A DNA stretch of 64,000 nt from Acidovorax sp. Root219 (lineage in GTDB: Bacteria > Pseudomonadota > Gammaproteobacteria > Burkholderiales > Burkholderiaceae_C), in NCBI RefSeq assembly GCF_001428665.1, contig NZ_LMIJ01000023.1:1-64000 (forward strand), read 5' to 3'. This document shows positions 19,163-28,556 of this stretch, piece after piece (within the stretch, counting starts at the first letter, position 1; each line of letters begins with the position of its first letter). The notes under the pieces were generated by a model. That model had not been told where the DNA came from and ran no database searches. It worked only from the letters and a program-made list of their open reading frames with translations. The position numbers and the translations under genes were made by a program.

Positions 19163-19227
19163 TTTCTTAGCCTGCGGTTAGCCCCATGGATGGTCAGGGC
19201 AGGCACTGCTCATGGCGGGCTAAGAAA
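19163..19227. promoter_or_regulatory. Candidate response-regulator operator
   Basis: TTAGCC at 19167-19172 repeats at 19178-19183 with a 5-bp spacer, the 11-bp period expected for tandem binding of an OmpR-type dimer. The longer TTTCTTAGCC at 19163-19172 has a perfect inverted copy GGCTAAGAAA at 19218-19227. The block lies between the divergent mipA-like gene and the response regulator gene, so autoregulation and mipA control are both possible. Confidence 0.45.
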
Positions 19228-19272
19228 CCCGCGCTACGCTGTGGCCAGCCCTGTTCTTTCGAGGAGACCCCG

Positions 19273-19932
19273 TTGCGCGCATTGCTGGTGGAAGACGACG
19301 ACATGATCGGGCGCGGCCTCACGCACGCCCTCAAGGGCGCGGGCTGGTCGGTGGACTGGGTGCGCAATGGCGACTTGGCCCACAGCGCCCTGGCCGACGG
19401 CGACTACAGCTGCGTGTTGCTGGACCTGGGCCTGCCGGGGCTGGACGGCACCGAGGTGCTGCGCCGCGCGCGGGCGCGGGGCGACCTCACGCCGGTGGTG
19501 GTGCTCACGGCGCGCGACGGCGTCGAGGACCGGGTGCTCGGCCTGGACATCGGGGCCGACGACTACCTGCTCAAGCCCTTCGAGATGACCGAGTTGCTGG
19601 CGCGCATGCGCGCCGTGGTGCGCCGGCGCAGTGGTGCGGCCCAGTCCGTGGTGGGCAACGGGGTGGTGCAACTGGACCTGGCCACGCGCGAGGTGCTGCA
19701 GGGCGGCGTGCGCGGTGCCCTCACGGCCCGCGAATTCGCGCTGCTGCACGCGCTGCTGGAGCGGCCCGGCGCCATCCTCTCGCGCGAGCAGCTCGAAAAC
19801 CGCATCTACGGCTGGGGCGAGGAGGTCAGCAGCAACGCCGTGGACGTGCTGATCCACGGCATGCGCCGCAAGCTCGGGCCCGATGCGATCCGCAACGTGC
19901 GCGGCCTGGGCTGGCGGGTGGCGGCGCCATGA
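19273..19932 (+). CDS. OmpR-family response regulator (QseB/PmrA-like)
   Basis: A 219-residue two-component regulator. The receiver domain (about residues 1-115) has the acidic cluster EDDD at 7-10, phosphoacceptor D51 in LLDLGLPG, LTARDG with the conserved Thr, and K near 101 in LLKPF. The C-terminal winged helix has LTAREFALLHALL and ends AIRNVRGLGWRV. The start is a TTG at 19273, because GAGGAG lies 6 nt upstream at 19261-19266 and the conserved domain begins at once. It overlaps the kinase gene by 4 nt. Confidence 0.92.
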   Translation: MRALLVEDDDMIGRGLTHALKGAGWSVDWVRNGDLAHSALADGDYSCVLLDLGLPGLDGTEVLRRARARGDLTPVVVLTARDGVEDRVLGLDIGADDYLLKPFEMTELLARMRAVVRRRSGAAQSVVGNGVVQLDLATREVLQGGVRGALTAREFALLHALLERPGAILSREQLENRIYGWGEEVSSNAVDVLIHGMRRKLGPDAIRNVRGLGWRVAAP

Positions 19933-21350
19933 CGGGCGCTGTGCCCGAGGGGGGCGCGCGCTGGTACCGCCCCCGGTCGCTGCGCGGGCAGATCGTGCTG
20001 TGGCTGGCGCCCTGGATCCTGGCGGGCGCCGTGGTGGCAGGCGGGGCCTTCTGGGCCAGCTACAGCGCGCTGATCCATACCTTCATGCAGTACCAGATGG
20101 AGATACTGGCGCGCTCGCACCTGGCCGGCGGGCCGGTGCGGGCAGGCCAGGCAGAGGCTGTGGTCGAGCCGCTGCCGATGCTCAGCCGCACCAACATCGT
20201 GGAATGGGGGGCCTTCGTCGTGCAGGTCTGGTCCGCCGACGGGCGCCTGCTCGCCACCTCCGGCCCCGACATCGGCGTGCCCCTGCAGGCGGCGCCCGGC
20301 CACCAGCGCCTGCACACCAGCGATGCCTGGGCGCCGGGGTGGCGCGCCTACACCACACCCGCGGCCGGGCCGCACCAGCACCGCGTGCAGGTGCTGCAGA
20401 GCGAGCAGTTCCTGCAGGAAGAGGTGGCCGTGCGCACCCTGTACGCCATCGTACCCCTGGCCCTGCTGGTGCCCGCACTGCTGTTCACGCTGTGGCGGGT
20501 GGTGGGGCGTGCGTCGCGCTCGCTGCGGACGGTGGCCGACGAGGTGGCGCAGCGCAACGACCGCAGCCTGGGCGCCATTCCCGTGGGCCGCGTGCCCGAG
20601 GAAATCGTGCCGCTGGTCGGCTCGTTCAACGCCCTGCTCGCGCGCCTGGACGAGGCCTTTGCCGCCCAGCGCCGCTTCGTGCAGGACGCCGCGCACGAGC
20701 TGCGCACGCCCATGGCCGCCATGGCGCTGCAGATGGAGAACCTGCAGCCCCTGCTGCCCCTGGGCGAGGCGCAGCAGCAGTTTGCCCAGCTTGATGCCGG
20801 CATGCGCCGGGCCCGGCACCTGATCGGCCAGTTGCTGCGGCTCTCGCGCCAGGAGGCACCGGCGTCCACGGGGCTGGCTGCGCAGCCGCTGGACATCACG
20901 GCCCTGCTGCGCGAGAGCGTGGGCCAGCTCATGCCGCTGGCGGACCAGCGGCGCATCGAGGTGGGTTTCAGCGGTGCCTGTGCCGTGCATGTCGACGCCG
21001 TGGCCAGCGACCTGCGCAGCGTGTTCGACAACCTGCTGGACAACGCGCTGCGCTACACCCCCGAGGGTGGCAGCGTCGAGGTGCGCCTGCACCCGCTGGC
21101 CAGCGGCCCGGTGGTGGACATCATCGACACCGGGCCCGGCATTGCTCCCGAGCTGCTGGAGCGGGTGTTCGACCGCTTTTTTCGCGTGCCCGGTGCCGCC
21201 GCCGACGGCAGCGGCCTGGGCCTGGCCATCACCCGGGCCGCGGCGCTGCGCCAGGGGCTGCGGGTGGAACTGCTGGCGCGCGACGATGGTGCGGTGGGCC
21301 TGGTGGCGCGGGTGCACCTGCTTGCTCATTCAGCGGTAAGCCAGGGCTAA
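19929..21350 (+). CDS. Sensor histidine kinase (QseC/TctE-like)
   Basis: A 473-residue inner-membrane kinase paired with the preceding regulator (4-nt overlap). A first membrane helix lies near residues 22-45 and a second near 175-195, framing a periplasmic sensor region. A HAMP-like linker follows, then the H box DAAHELRTPMAAM near residue 256, the N box NLLDNALRYTPEGG, the G1 box DTGPGIAPE and the G2 box GSGLGLAI. The signal sensed is not evident. QseC-type domain order fits, but the exact orthologue is not proven. Confidence 0.92.
   Translation: MTGAVPEGGARWYRPRSLRGQIVLWLAPWILAGAVVAGGAFWASYSALIHTFMQYQMEILARSHLAGGPVRAGQAEAVVEPLPMLSRTNIVEWGAFVVQVWSADGRLLATSGPDIGVPLQAAPGHQRLHTSDAWAPGWRAYTTPAAGPHQHRVQVLQSEQFLQEEVAVRTLYAIVPLALLVPALLFTLWRVVGRASRSLRTVADEVAQRNDRSLGAIPVGRVPEEIVPLVGSFNALLARLDEAFAAQRRFVQDAAHELRTPMAAMALQMENLQPLLPLGEAQQQFAQLDAGMRRARHLIGQLLRLSRQEAPASTGLAAQPLDITALLRESVGQLMPLADQRRIEVGFSGACAVHVDAVASDLRSVFDNLLDNALRYTPEGGSVEVRLHPLASGPVVDIIDTGPGIAPELLERVFDRFFRVPGAAADGSGLGLAITRAAALRQGLRVELLARDDGAVGLVARVHLLAHSAVSQG
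21334..21350 (-). promoter_or_regulatory. Second candidate response-regulator box
   Basis: On the minus strand the end of the kinase gene reads TTAGCC, five bases, then TTACCG, the same 11-bp period and half-site as at 19167-19183 (second half 4 of 6 matches). It lies about 60 bp before the DUF2306 gene start, suggesting that gene may belong to the same regulon. This is inference from a short motif. Confidence 0.3.
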
Positions 21351-21410
21351 TTCCCGCCTGAGTCGCGCTTTCTAGAGTGGATGGATTCCCATTCTCTCAA
21401 GGTATCTGCG

Positions 21411-22049
21411 ATGAAAACACGCCTCTTTTCCTCCCCCGCCCTGGCCTGGTCCTGGGGCCTGCTGGCGCTCTCAGCGCTGGCCATCGGCCTCTTTTCGCTG
21501 CGCTATGCGCTGCCCGGCATGCCCTTGCCGTCGGACCTGCCCAGCCTCGCACTGTCGCCTCGGCCCTTCGTCGTGCATGCGGTCAGCGCCTCGCTGGCGC
21601 TGGTGCTCGGGCCGCTGCAGTTCGTTCCGGCCTGGCGTGCGCGGTTTCCGGCCCTGCACCGCTGGGTAGGGCGCGCCTATGTGCTGTCGGTCGCTGTCGC
21701 CTGGCTGTCGTCGCTGCCGCTGGCCGTGAACGCCATGACGGGCGCGGTGGCCGCCGCCGGCTTCTTCGCGCTGGGCCTGGCGTGGATCGTGGCGACCGGC
21801 ATGGGCCTGGCACGCGCGCTGCAGCGGCGCTTCGCCGAGCACCGGCGCTGGATGCTGCGCAGCTTTGCGCTCACGGCGGCCGCCATCACGCTGCGCATCT
21901 ACCTGGGCGCCAGCATGGCAGCCGACATCGACGAAGCGCTGTCCTACCCTTTCATCGCCTGGCTGTGCTGGGTGCCCAACATGCTCGTGGCCGAGTGGTA
22001 CCTGCGGCAAGGAGGCCAGCCGCAGCGCCCGCAGGCGCTGCAGTTCTGA
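21411..22049 (+). CDS. DUF2306 family membrane protein
   Basis: A 212-residue membrane protein with about six hydrophobic segments. FVVHAVSASLALVLGPLQF, then LHRWVGRAYVL and RRFAEHRRWMLRSFALT, are the conserved histidine-bearing parts of DUF2306. Its function is unknown; the paired histidines suggest haem or metal binding, which is inference. ATG 21411 is chosen because AAGG lies 8-9 nt upstream; ATG 21381 would add ten residues. It follows the kinase gene and converges on metG with a 3-nt gap. Confidence 0.8.
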   Translation: MKTRLFSSPALAWSWGLLALSALAIGLFSLRYALPGMPLPSDLPSLALSPRPFVVHAVSASLALVLGPLQFVPAWRARFPALHRWVGRAYVLSVAVAWLSSLPLAVNAMTGAVAAAGFFALGLAWIVATGMGLARALQRRFAEHRRWMLRSFALTAAAITLRIYLGASMAADIDEALSYPFIAWLCWVPNMLVAEWYLRQGGQPQRPQALQF

Positions 22050-22052
22050 AGG

Positions 22053-24206
22053 TCAGCGCACCCGCATGCCCGGCGTGGCGCCGGGCCAGGGGTTGAGCAC
22101 GTAGATGCCGGGGTTGGCCTTCTCGTCGCCATGGCTGGCGGCGAGCACCATGCCCTCGGAGACGCCGAACTTCATCTTGCGCGGGGCCAGGTTGGCCACC
22201 ATCACCGTCTGCTTGCCGATCAGGTCGGCCGGCTGGTAGGCGCTGGCGATGCCGCTGAACACGTTGCGCGTGCGGCCTTCGCCCACGTCCAGCGTCAGGC
22301 GCAGCAGCTTGGTCGAGCCTTCGACGGGCTCGCAGTTCACGATCAGCGCGATGCGCAGGTCGATCTTGGTGAAGTCGTCGATGGTGATGGTCGGTGCCAG
22401 TTCCTCGCCGCCGGGGGCTGCCACTTCTTCCTTTTCGGGTTCGGCTACCACCGGAGGCTCGAATAGAGCGTCCAGCTGTTTGACATCTACGCGCTGCATA
22501 AGGTGTTCATAGTCAGCCAGGGTATCGCCAGCGTTGAGACGCTGATGAAAGAGGTGTTGACCAATGTCGTTCGATGCTCCGAAGAGTTTTGAGACTGCTG
22601 CCACCGTTTGGGGAAGGACGGGAGCCAAACAACGACTCGCGGCCGCAAATGCGTTCAATGCTGTGGAGAGCACGGTGTGCAGTTGCTCACGTTGCTCTGG
22701 CTTCTTGGCAAGATCCCATGGTTTTTTGATGTCTATGTATCGGTTGACTTCGTCGATAAATGACATAACCAAACGTATGGCTTTGCCATATTCGCGGGTT
22801 CCGTAGCAACTTCCCACGTAGCTAGCAAGACTAATCACACTAACGGGCGCGTCATGCAAAGCTGCAGGGTGTTCTGACCTTGAAATGGGCAGTTGGAGCT
22901 CATCAGGGTCTACGGTTCCGATTACTCCGTCAAAGTGCTTCTTCAGTAGCGTTGCACATCGACTAGCAATGTTGACATATTTGCCGACCAAGTCACTATT
23001 AACTCGCGCCATGAAGTCATCGCGGTTGAAGTCGATGTCCTCATTGCGATTGCTCAGCTTGGTAGCTAAGTAGTAACGTAGCCACTCTGCATTCATCCCG
23101 AGGCTCAGGTACTTGAGCGGGTCCAGACCTGTACCACGGCTCTTGCTCATCTTCTCGCCGTTGTTCACCGTGAGGAAACCGTGCACGAACACGTTGTCGG
23201 GCGTCTTGCGGCCGCTGAAATGCAGCATCGCGGGCCAGAACAGCGTGTGGAAGGTGACGATGTCCTTGCCGATGAAGTGGTACTGCTCCAGGGCCGGGTC
23301 GGCCATGTAGGCGTCGTAGCTCTCGCCGCGCTTTTCGAGCAGGTTCTTGAGCGAGGCCAGATAGCCCACAGGCGCGTCGAGCCAGACGTAGAAGTACTTG
23401 CCCGGCGCGTCGGGGATCTCGATGCCGAAGTAGGGCGCGTCGCGCGAGATGTCCCAGTCGCCCAGGCCCTCGCTGGTCGTGCCGTCCGGGTTGGTGCGGA
23501 CGGTGAACCACTCCTTGATCTTGTTGGCCACCTCGGGCTGCAAATCAGGATTCCCTTCTTTCTTGGGATTTTGAGTCCAGTCCTCGAGGAACTCCACGCA
23601 GCGCGGGTCCGAGAGCTTGAAGAAGAAATGCTCCGAGCTCTTGAGCTCGGGCTTCACGCCCGACAGGGCCGAGAAAGGGTTGATCAGGTCGGTGGGCGCG
23701 TAGACCGAGCCGCAGACCTCGCAGTTGTCGCCGTACTGGTCCTTGGCGTGGCACTTGGGGCACTCGCCCTTGATGAAGCGGTCAGGCAGGAACATGTTCT
23801 TCTCGGGGTCGAAGAACTGCTCGATGGTGCGGGTCTCGATCAGCGAGCCGTCGGCGCGGTCGCGCAGGTCGCGGTAGATCTGGCGCGCCAGCTCGTGGTT
23901 TTCCGGGCCGTCGGTGCTGTGCCAGTTGTCGAAGCTGATGTGGAAACCGTCCAGGTACTGCTTGCGGCCGGCGGCGATGTCGGCCACGAACTGCTGGGGC
24001 GTCTTGCCGGCCTTTTCGGCCGCGATCATGATGGGCGCGCCGTGCGTGTCGTCGGCACCCACGAAGTTGACCGCGTTGCCCTGCATGCGCTGGAACCGCA
24101 CCCAGATGTCGGCCTGGATGTATTCCATGATGTGGCCAATGTGGAAATTGCCATTGGCGTAGGGCAGGGCGGTGGTGACGAACAGTTTGCGTACGGGCGA
24201 CGACAT
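22053..24206 (-). CDS. metG: Methionyl-tRNA synthetase
   Basis: MetRS charges tRNA-Met, including initiator tRNA. The 717-residue protein has HIGH at residues 22-25, a zinc-binding insertion ([18 protein letters not shown]), KMSKS at 352-356, an anticodon-binding domain and a C-terminal dimerising tRNA-binding domain (about 600-717). It appears intact. Codons for about residues 360-584 (22450-23130) are much AT-richer than the rest: 22741-22800 is about 45% GC by count in an otherwise ~68% gene. The odd segment matches the anticodon-binding domain and suggests recombination. Confidence 0.95.
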   Translation of the reverse strand: MSSPVRKLFVTTALPYANGNFHIGHIMEYIQADIWVRFQRMQGNAVNFVGADDTHGAPIMIAAEKAGKTPQQFVADIAAGRKQYLDGFHISFDNWHSTDGPENHELARQIYRDLRDRADGSLIETRTIEQFFDPEKNMFLPDRFIKGECPKCHAKDQYGDNCEVCGSVYAPTDLINPFSALSGVKPELKSSEHFFFKLSDPRCVEFLEDWTQNPKKEGNPDLQPEVANKIKEWFTVRTNPDGTTSEGLGDWDISRDAPYFGIEIPDAPGKYFYVWLDAPVGYLASLKNLLEKRGESYDAYMADPALEQYHFIGKDIVTFHTLFWPAMLHFSGRKTPDNVFVHGFLTVNNGEKMSKSRGTGLDPLKYLSLGMNAEWLRYYLATKLSNRNEDIDFNRDDFMARVNSDLVGKYVNIASRCATLLKKHFDGVIGTVDPDELQLPISRSEHPAALHDAPVSVISLASYVGSCYGTREYGKAIRLVMSFIDEVNRYIDIKKPWDLAKKPEQREQLHTVLSTALNAFAAASRCLAPVLPQTVAAVSKLFGASNDIGQHLFHQRLNAGDTLADYEHLMQRVDVKQLDALFEPPVVAEPEKEEVAAPGGEELAPTITIDDFTKIDLRIALIVNCEPVEGSTKLLRLTLDVGEGRTRNVFSGIASAYQPADLIGKQTVMVANLAPRKMKFGVSEGMVLAASHGDEKANPGIYVLNPWPGATPGMRVR

Positions 24207-24300
24207 GGGGCGGCTTTCTCTGCGGGCACTTTCAGGCGGAACCGCTAATTTTAGGGCACGCTGAACTACCGCCGCCGCGCAGGGCCAACCCCGGCAGAAC

Positions 24301-25551
24301 TCAGGCGTGCTGGAGTGTTTTCACTTCGGCGCCAGTGTCCGTCCAGCCAAAGAACTTGCACACCTCGGCGCGCATGGCCAGGGTGTCCTCACGGCCCAGG
24401 GCCATGAGTTCGCGCGTGTAGCCCGACTCGAACAGCAGGTAGCTGGCCAGCGCCGCGCCGCGCACGTCGGCCATGTTGGAGGTGACGCCCAGGGCGCCGA
24501 GCATGGCGCGCACGGGTGTGGGCAGGTTGCCCACATGGCGCGCGGCCACCGCGTCCAGCCGCTGGGAGGGCGCGATCACCAAGAGCTCGATGGGGCGCAG
24601 CGCGCTCTTGGCGCGCACCTCGGGCGGAATGAGCGACAGCGTCTGGTTCACGCGCAGCACGCGCTCCACGTCGACCGACAGCGCATCGAGGAAGATGTTG
24701 GAGAGTGCGTGCCCTGCGATCTGCGCCAGCGAGGGGTAGGTGGGCGTGGGGTTGGCGGCCGCGTCACCCTTGGGCTCGTGCATGCGGCCGGCGCCCACCA
24801 CCAGGATGCGCTCGGCCCCCAGGTGGATGGCCGGCGCAATCGGTGCCGACTGGCGCATGGAGCCGTCGCCGAAGAACTCCATGTGGTCCCCGATGCTGAT
24901 GGCCTTGGCCGGGAACACGAAGGGGATGGCCGAGGAGGCCAGCAGGTGCTCGTGCGTGATGCGGTCGCGTGCCGCCTTGCGCTGCGAGCGCACCCAGGGC
25001 TGCAGCGGGGCATCGGTCTCGAAGAAGGTCACGTGCTCGCCCGAGCTGTAGCTCGACGCCGTGACGGCCAGGGCCTTGAGGTGGCCCTTTTTCAAAAGGC
25101 GCGGCAGGCGCACCAGCGGCACCATCTTGACCAGCAGCTTTTCGAGCGGCGCGTTGTCCAGCAGCGAGCGCGGGCGCATGCGCCGCCAGCGCGCCAGGGC
25201 CCAGCCCAGCGACAGCAGCGAGAGCCAGCGCGCGCCGCTGCGCAGCACGCTCAGCGAGTCGGCCCTGTACACCTGCTGCGCATGGAAGTCGCGCCATACG
25301 CGGGCGATGCGGCGCACGGCCCGGTCGAAGTTGTCGGCCCCGCAGGCCAGCGCCGCCGCATTGATGGCCCCGGCCGAGGTGCCGGTGATGATGGGAAAGG
25401 GGTTGGGCTCGTCACCCGCGCCGCAGGCCAGGCGCAGATCGGCAATGGCTTCGAGCACCCCCACCTGGTAGGCGGCCCGGGCGCCGCCGCCCGTCAGCAG
25501 AAGGCCCGTGGCAAGGGGGGCGGGCGCGGCGGGGCTGTCGGGTGATTGCAT
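24301..25551 (-). CDS. Patatin-like phospholipase
   Basis: A 416-residue serine lipid acyl hydrolase of the RssA/patatin group. The oxyanion segment [19 protein letters not shown] is near residue 18, the nucleophile elbow GTSAGAINA near 57, and the catalytic aspartate is in [12 protein letters not shown]. No signal peptide is seen, so it is probably cytoplasmic or membrane-associated. It lies upstream of metG on the same strand, 94 nt away. The natural lipid substrate cannot be told from sequence. Confidence 0.88.
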   Translation of the reverse strand: MQSPDSPAAPAPLATGLLLTGGGARAAYQVGVLEAIADLRLACGAGDEPNPFPIITGTSAGAINAAALACGADNFDRAVRRIARVWRDFHAQQVYRADSLSVLRSGARWLSLLSLGWALARWRRMRPRSLLDNAPLEKLLVKMVPLVRLPRLLKKGHLKALAVTASSYSSGEHVTFFETDAPLQPWVRSQRKAARDRITHEHLLASSAIPFVFPAKAISIGDHMEFFGDGSMRQSAPIAPAIHLGAERILVVGAGRMHEPKGDAAANPTPTYPSLAQIAGHALSNIFLDALSVDVERVLRVNQTLSLIPPEVRAKSALRPIELLVIAPSQRLDAVAARHVGNLPTPVRAMLGALGVTSNMADVRGAALASYLLFESGYTRELMALGREDTLAMRAEVCKFFGWTDTGAEVKTLQHA

Positions 25552-25640
25552 CGGTGGACGGGGTGTGTGGCGTCAGGGCCCAGTGTGCTGCGTTGCCCGC
25601 AGGCCGCCACTTGGGGAAACCCGCATGGCGGGCGGCCAGA

Positions 25641-26216
25641 TCAGTCCTTTGCGAGAAGGAGGGCGGCGACGCCCGGGCCCTGCAGCACGGTGATGCCGTT
25701 GTCGCGCGCAAACAGGCGGGCGTTGTCGGAGAGCTGTCCCTGGGTCATCACATAGATCCCTGCCGAGGCCCCTTGCGCCTGCATGGCGGCCTGCAGTTCG
25801 CGCATCGGCTCGACGCCATGGGTCGCGGCCTTCCAGCGTTTGGCGCTGACCAGGGTGGCCTGGCCGCCCTTGGCCACGCGCAGGTCCACGGGGCCGGACC
25901 GGGGCTTTTCCACCGTGCAGCCATCGCGCACCCAGGCGGCCTCCAGCGCATCGCAGAAGGTGCGCCAGGGCATGCTGTTGATGGCGCCCAGCATTTCCTC
26001 GACCTTGGCGGGGCTCGGGGCCCTGAGCTGGCGCCAGGCCGCAATGCAGCCCACCACGAAGATCGGCAGCGTGCCCACGGCGCCGACATAGGCGTACTCG
26101 CGCGGCAGCAGCGCGCCGGCCGCCAGTGCGATCACTCCCACCACCAGGAAGCTGACCCACCAGGGCGAGCGCAGCAGCACGGCGAACAGGGATTTCTCGG
26201 CCATCTTGAATTTCAC
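25641..26216 (-). CDS. Membrane-anchored Mrr-like restriction endonuclease domain protein
   Basis: A 191-residue protein with two N-terminal membrane helices (WWVSFLVVGVIALAAGALL and VGAVGTLPIFVVGCIAAW) followed by a small PD-(D/E)xK-type domain: VDLRVAKGG, then VSAKRW and IYVMTQGQLSDNA. In Mrr enzymes the second motif is usually Q-x-K or E-x-K; here it reads S-A-K, so nuclease activity is doubtful. The start is taken as GTG 26216 (product MKFKMAEKSL); ATG 26204 is possible. It lies between the phospholipase gene and the divergent mrp. Confidence 0.7.
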   Translation of the reverse strand: MKFKMAEKSLFAVLLRSPWWVSFLVVGVIALAAGALLPREYAYVGAVGTLPIFVVGCIAAWRQLRAPSPAKVEEMLGAINSMPWRTFCDALEAAWVRDGCTVEKPRSGPVDLRVAKGGQATLVSAKRWKAATHGVEPMRELQAAMQAQGASAGIYVMTQGQLSDNARLFARDNGITVLQGPGVAALLLAKD

Positions 26217-26333
26217 GGGGCGTCTTTCGGGAGTCTGTAACGGGAGGGAAGCGGGTGGGCGACGCGCATTGTCCCGCACTTACGCAGGGCGGGGTCCGTT
26301 GGATAGACTACCCGTCCCACAGGAGTTAATTGC

Positions 26334-27425
26334 ATGGCAGTCACCGAACAAGGCCTTCTGGCCGCACTTTCCAGCGTACAAGACCCGCACACGGGCAAGG
26401 ACTACGTCAGCACGCGGGCGCTGCGCAATGTGCAGATCAACGGCGGCGACGTGGCGTTCGACGTGGAGCTGGGCTACCCGGCCAAGAGCCTGGTGCCCGA
26501 GCTGCGCCGCAGCCTCGTGGCGGCAGCCAAGGGCGTGGCCGGGGTGGACAACGTGTCCGTGAACATCACCACCAAGGTGGTGGCCCACGCCGTGCAGCGC
26601 GGCGTGCAGCTGCTGCCCCAGGTGAAGAACATCATTGCCGTGGCATCGGGCAAGGGCGGGGTGGGCAAGAGCACCACCGCCGCCAACTTGGCCCTGGCCC
26701 TGGCCGCCGAGGGCGCCAGCGTCGGTGTGCTCGACGCCGACATCTACGGCCCGAGCCAGCCCATGATGCTGGGCATCAGCCGCCGCCCTGAGAGCGAAGA
26801 CGGCAAGACCATGGAGCCGCTGGAGAACTACGGCGTGCAGGTCATGTCCATCGGCTTCCTGGTCGACCAGGACGAGGCCATGATCTGGCGCGGCCCCATG
26901 GCCACCCAGGCGCTGGAGCAGCTGCTGCGCCAGACCAACTGGAAGGACCTCGACTACCTCATCATCGACATGCCGCCCGGCACCGGCGACATCCAGCTCA
27001 CGCTGTCCCAGCGCGTGCCCATGACGGGTGCCGTGATCGTCACCACGCCGCAGGACATCGCCCTGCTCGACGCCAAGAAGGGCATCAAGATGTTCGAGAA
27101 GGTGGGCGTGCCCATCCTGGGCATCGTCGAGAACATGGCCGTGCACGTGTGCACCAACTGCGGCCATGTGGAGCATATCTTCGGGGCCGATGGCGGCAAG
27201 AAGATGGCGGCTGACTATGGCATGGACTACCTGGGCGCCCTGCCGCTGGACATGCAGATCCGCCTGCAGGCCGACAGTGGCAAACCCACCGTGGTGGCCG
27301 ACCCCGACGGCGACGTGGCGCAGATCTACAAGCAGGTGGCACGCACCGTGGCCGTGAAGATCGCCCAGCAGTCCAAGGACTTTTCGTCCAAGTTCCCGAC
27401 CATCGCGGTCAGCAAGGACACGTAA
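26334..27425 (+). CDS. mrp: Iron-sulfur cluster carrier protein Mrp/ApbC
   Basis: A 363-residue P-loop ATPase that carries and delivers [4Fe-4S] clusters. An N-terminal DUF59-like domain (about residues 1-90) precedes the deviant Walker A SGKGGVGKST near residue 105. YLIIDMPPGTGD follows, and near residue 265 the CTNC pair that bridges a cluster at the dimer interface. Its position ahead of a locus rich in Fe-S formate dehydrogenases is suggestive, but mrp next to metG is also a common arrangement. Confidence 0.95.
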   Translation: MAVTEQGLLAALSSVQDPHTGKDYVSTRALRNVQINGGDVAFDVELGYPAKSLVPELRRSLVAAAKGVAGVDNVSVNITTKVVAHAVQRGVQLLPQVKNIIAVASGKGGVGKSTTAANLALALAAEGASVGVLDADIYGPSQPMMLGISRRPESEDGKTMEPLENYGVQVMSIGFLVDQDEAMIWRGPMATQALEQLLRQTNWKDLDYLIIDMPPGTGDIQLTLSQRVPMTGAVIVTTPQDIALLDAKKGIKMFEKVGVPILGIVENMAVHVCTNCGHVEHIFGADGGKKMAADYGMDYLGALPLDMQIRLQADSGKPTVVADPDGDVAQIYKQVARTVAVKIAQQSKDFSSKFPTIAVSKDT

Positions 27426-27452
27426 CCGGGTGGCACCGCTGCCTGCCTGGCC

Positions 27453-28397
27453 ATGAACCTTCTGGCATCCCTGCGCTACCTGGTGGCGCTGCACGAGCAC
27501 CGGCATTTCGGGCGCGCTGCGCAGGCCTGCCACATCACGCAGCCGGCCCTGTCAAACGCCCTGCGTGCACTGGAGAAGGAGTTTGGCGTGGTGGTGGTGC
27601 GCCGCGGCCGCAGCTTTGAAGGCTTTACCCCCGAAGGCGAGAGGGTGCTGGCCTCCGCCCAGCGCATGCTGCACGAGCACACGGTGCTGCAGCAGGAGCT
27701 GAGCAGCGAAGCCGCGCACCCGCGGGGCACGCTGCGCCTGGGTGCCGTGCCCACCGCCATGCCCATCCTGGCGCGCTTTGCCGCCCTGTTGCAGGCGCGC
27801 CATCCCGGCATCGTGCCGGTGGCACTGTCGATGAGCTCGCAGGCGCTCGAAGCCGGGCTGGAGAGCATTTCGCTGGACCTTGCGCTGGGCTACACCGAAC
27901 GCATGCCGGCGCTTGGCGGGGCCCTGCGCTCCTGGCCGCAGTACGTGGAGCACTACTTTTTGCTGCGGCGTGCAGGCCAAGCCCAGGGCCGTGGGCTGCA
28001 GATCGGTCCGCCCATTTCCTGGCTGGATGCGGCACGCTCCCCGCTGTGCCTGCTGACCCCCGCCATGCACAACCGCAGCCTGGTGGATGCGGCCTTTCGC
28101 AGTGCCGGGGCTTCGGTTCAGCCCGCGATGGAAACCGACTCTGTGCTCACGCTGGCGCTGAGCGTGGTGGCGGGTGAACTGTGCAGCGTCTTGCCGGGTG
28201 CCTTGGTGGATGCCGTGCGGGGCCATGAAGGGCTGGAGGCATTGCCCTTGACCGGCCCGGTGCTCACCACCCCCATCGGTTTCATGTCGCACCGCCAGGT
28301 ACAGCCCACGCGCGCCCTCGACGCGGCGCTGGCACTGGCCCTGGACGCGGGCTGGCTGCGCCATGCGGCACAGCACAGCGGCTTGCTGGTCCCCTGA
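27453..28397 (+). CDS. LysR-family transcriptional regulator, probable regulator of formate dehydrogenase
   Basis: A 314-residue LysR protein: winged helix at residues 1-60 (FGRAAQACHITQPALSNAL) and an effector-binding domain from about residue 90. It lies 27 nt after mrp and 159 bp before the NAD-linked formate dehydrogenase genes, all in one direction. In Cupriavidus a LysR gene (fdsR) holds the same position before fdsGBACD, so a similar role is likely. Codirectional placement is less common than divergent placement for this family. Confidence 0.85.
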   Translation: MNLLASLRYLVALHEHRHFGRAAQACHITQPALSNALRALEKEFGVVVVRRGRSFEGFTPEGERVLASAQRMLHEHTVLQQELSSEAAHPRGTLRLGAVPTAMPILARFAALLQARHPGIVPVALSMSSQALEAGLESISLDLALGYTERMPALGGALRSWPQYVEHYFLLRRAGQAQGRGLQIGPPISWLDAARSPLCLLTPAMHNRSLVDAAFRSAGASVQPAMETDSVLTLALSVVAGELCSVLPGALVDAVRGHEGLEALPLTGPVLTTPIGFMSHRQVQPTRALDAALALALDAGWLRHAAQHSGLLVP

Positions 28398-28556
28398 GTT
28401 TTTTGCAGTGCTGCGTTCGGCGGCAAATGGTCTTCATTTGTTTTTGTGATCGCTCCATGTGCGTAAGCAATTTGACGGGCTGTCCCGGGCTGCTGGACAC
28501 TGAGGGCCATGGGGGTCTGTGCGGGCTCCTGCATACCTATTCCACGATTGCGGTCC

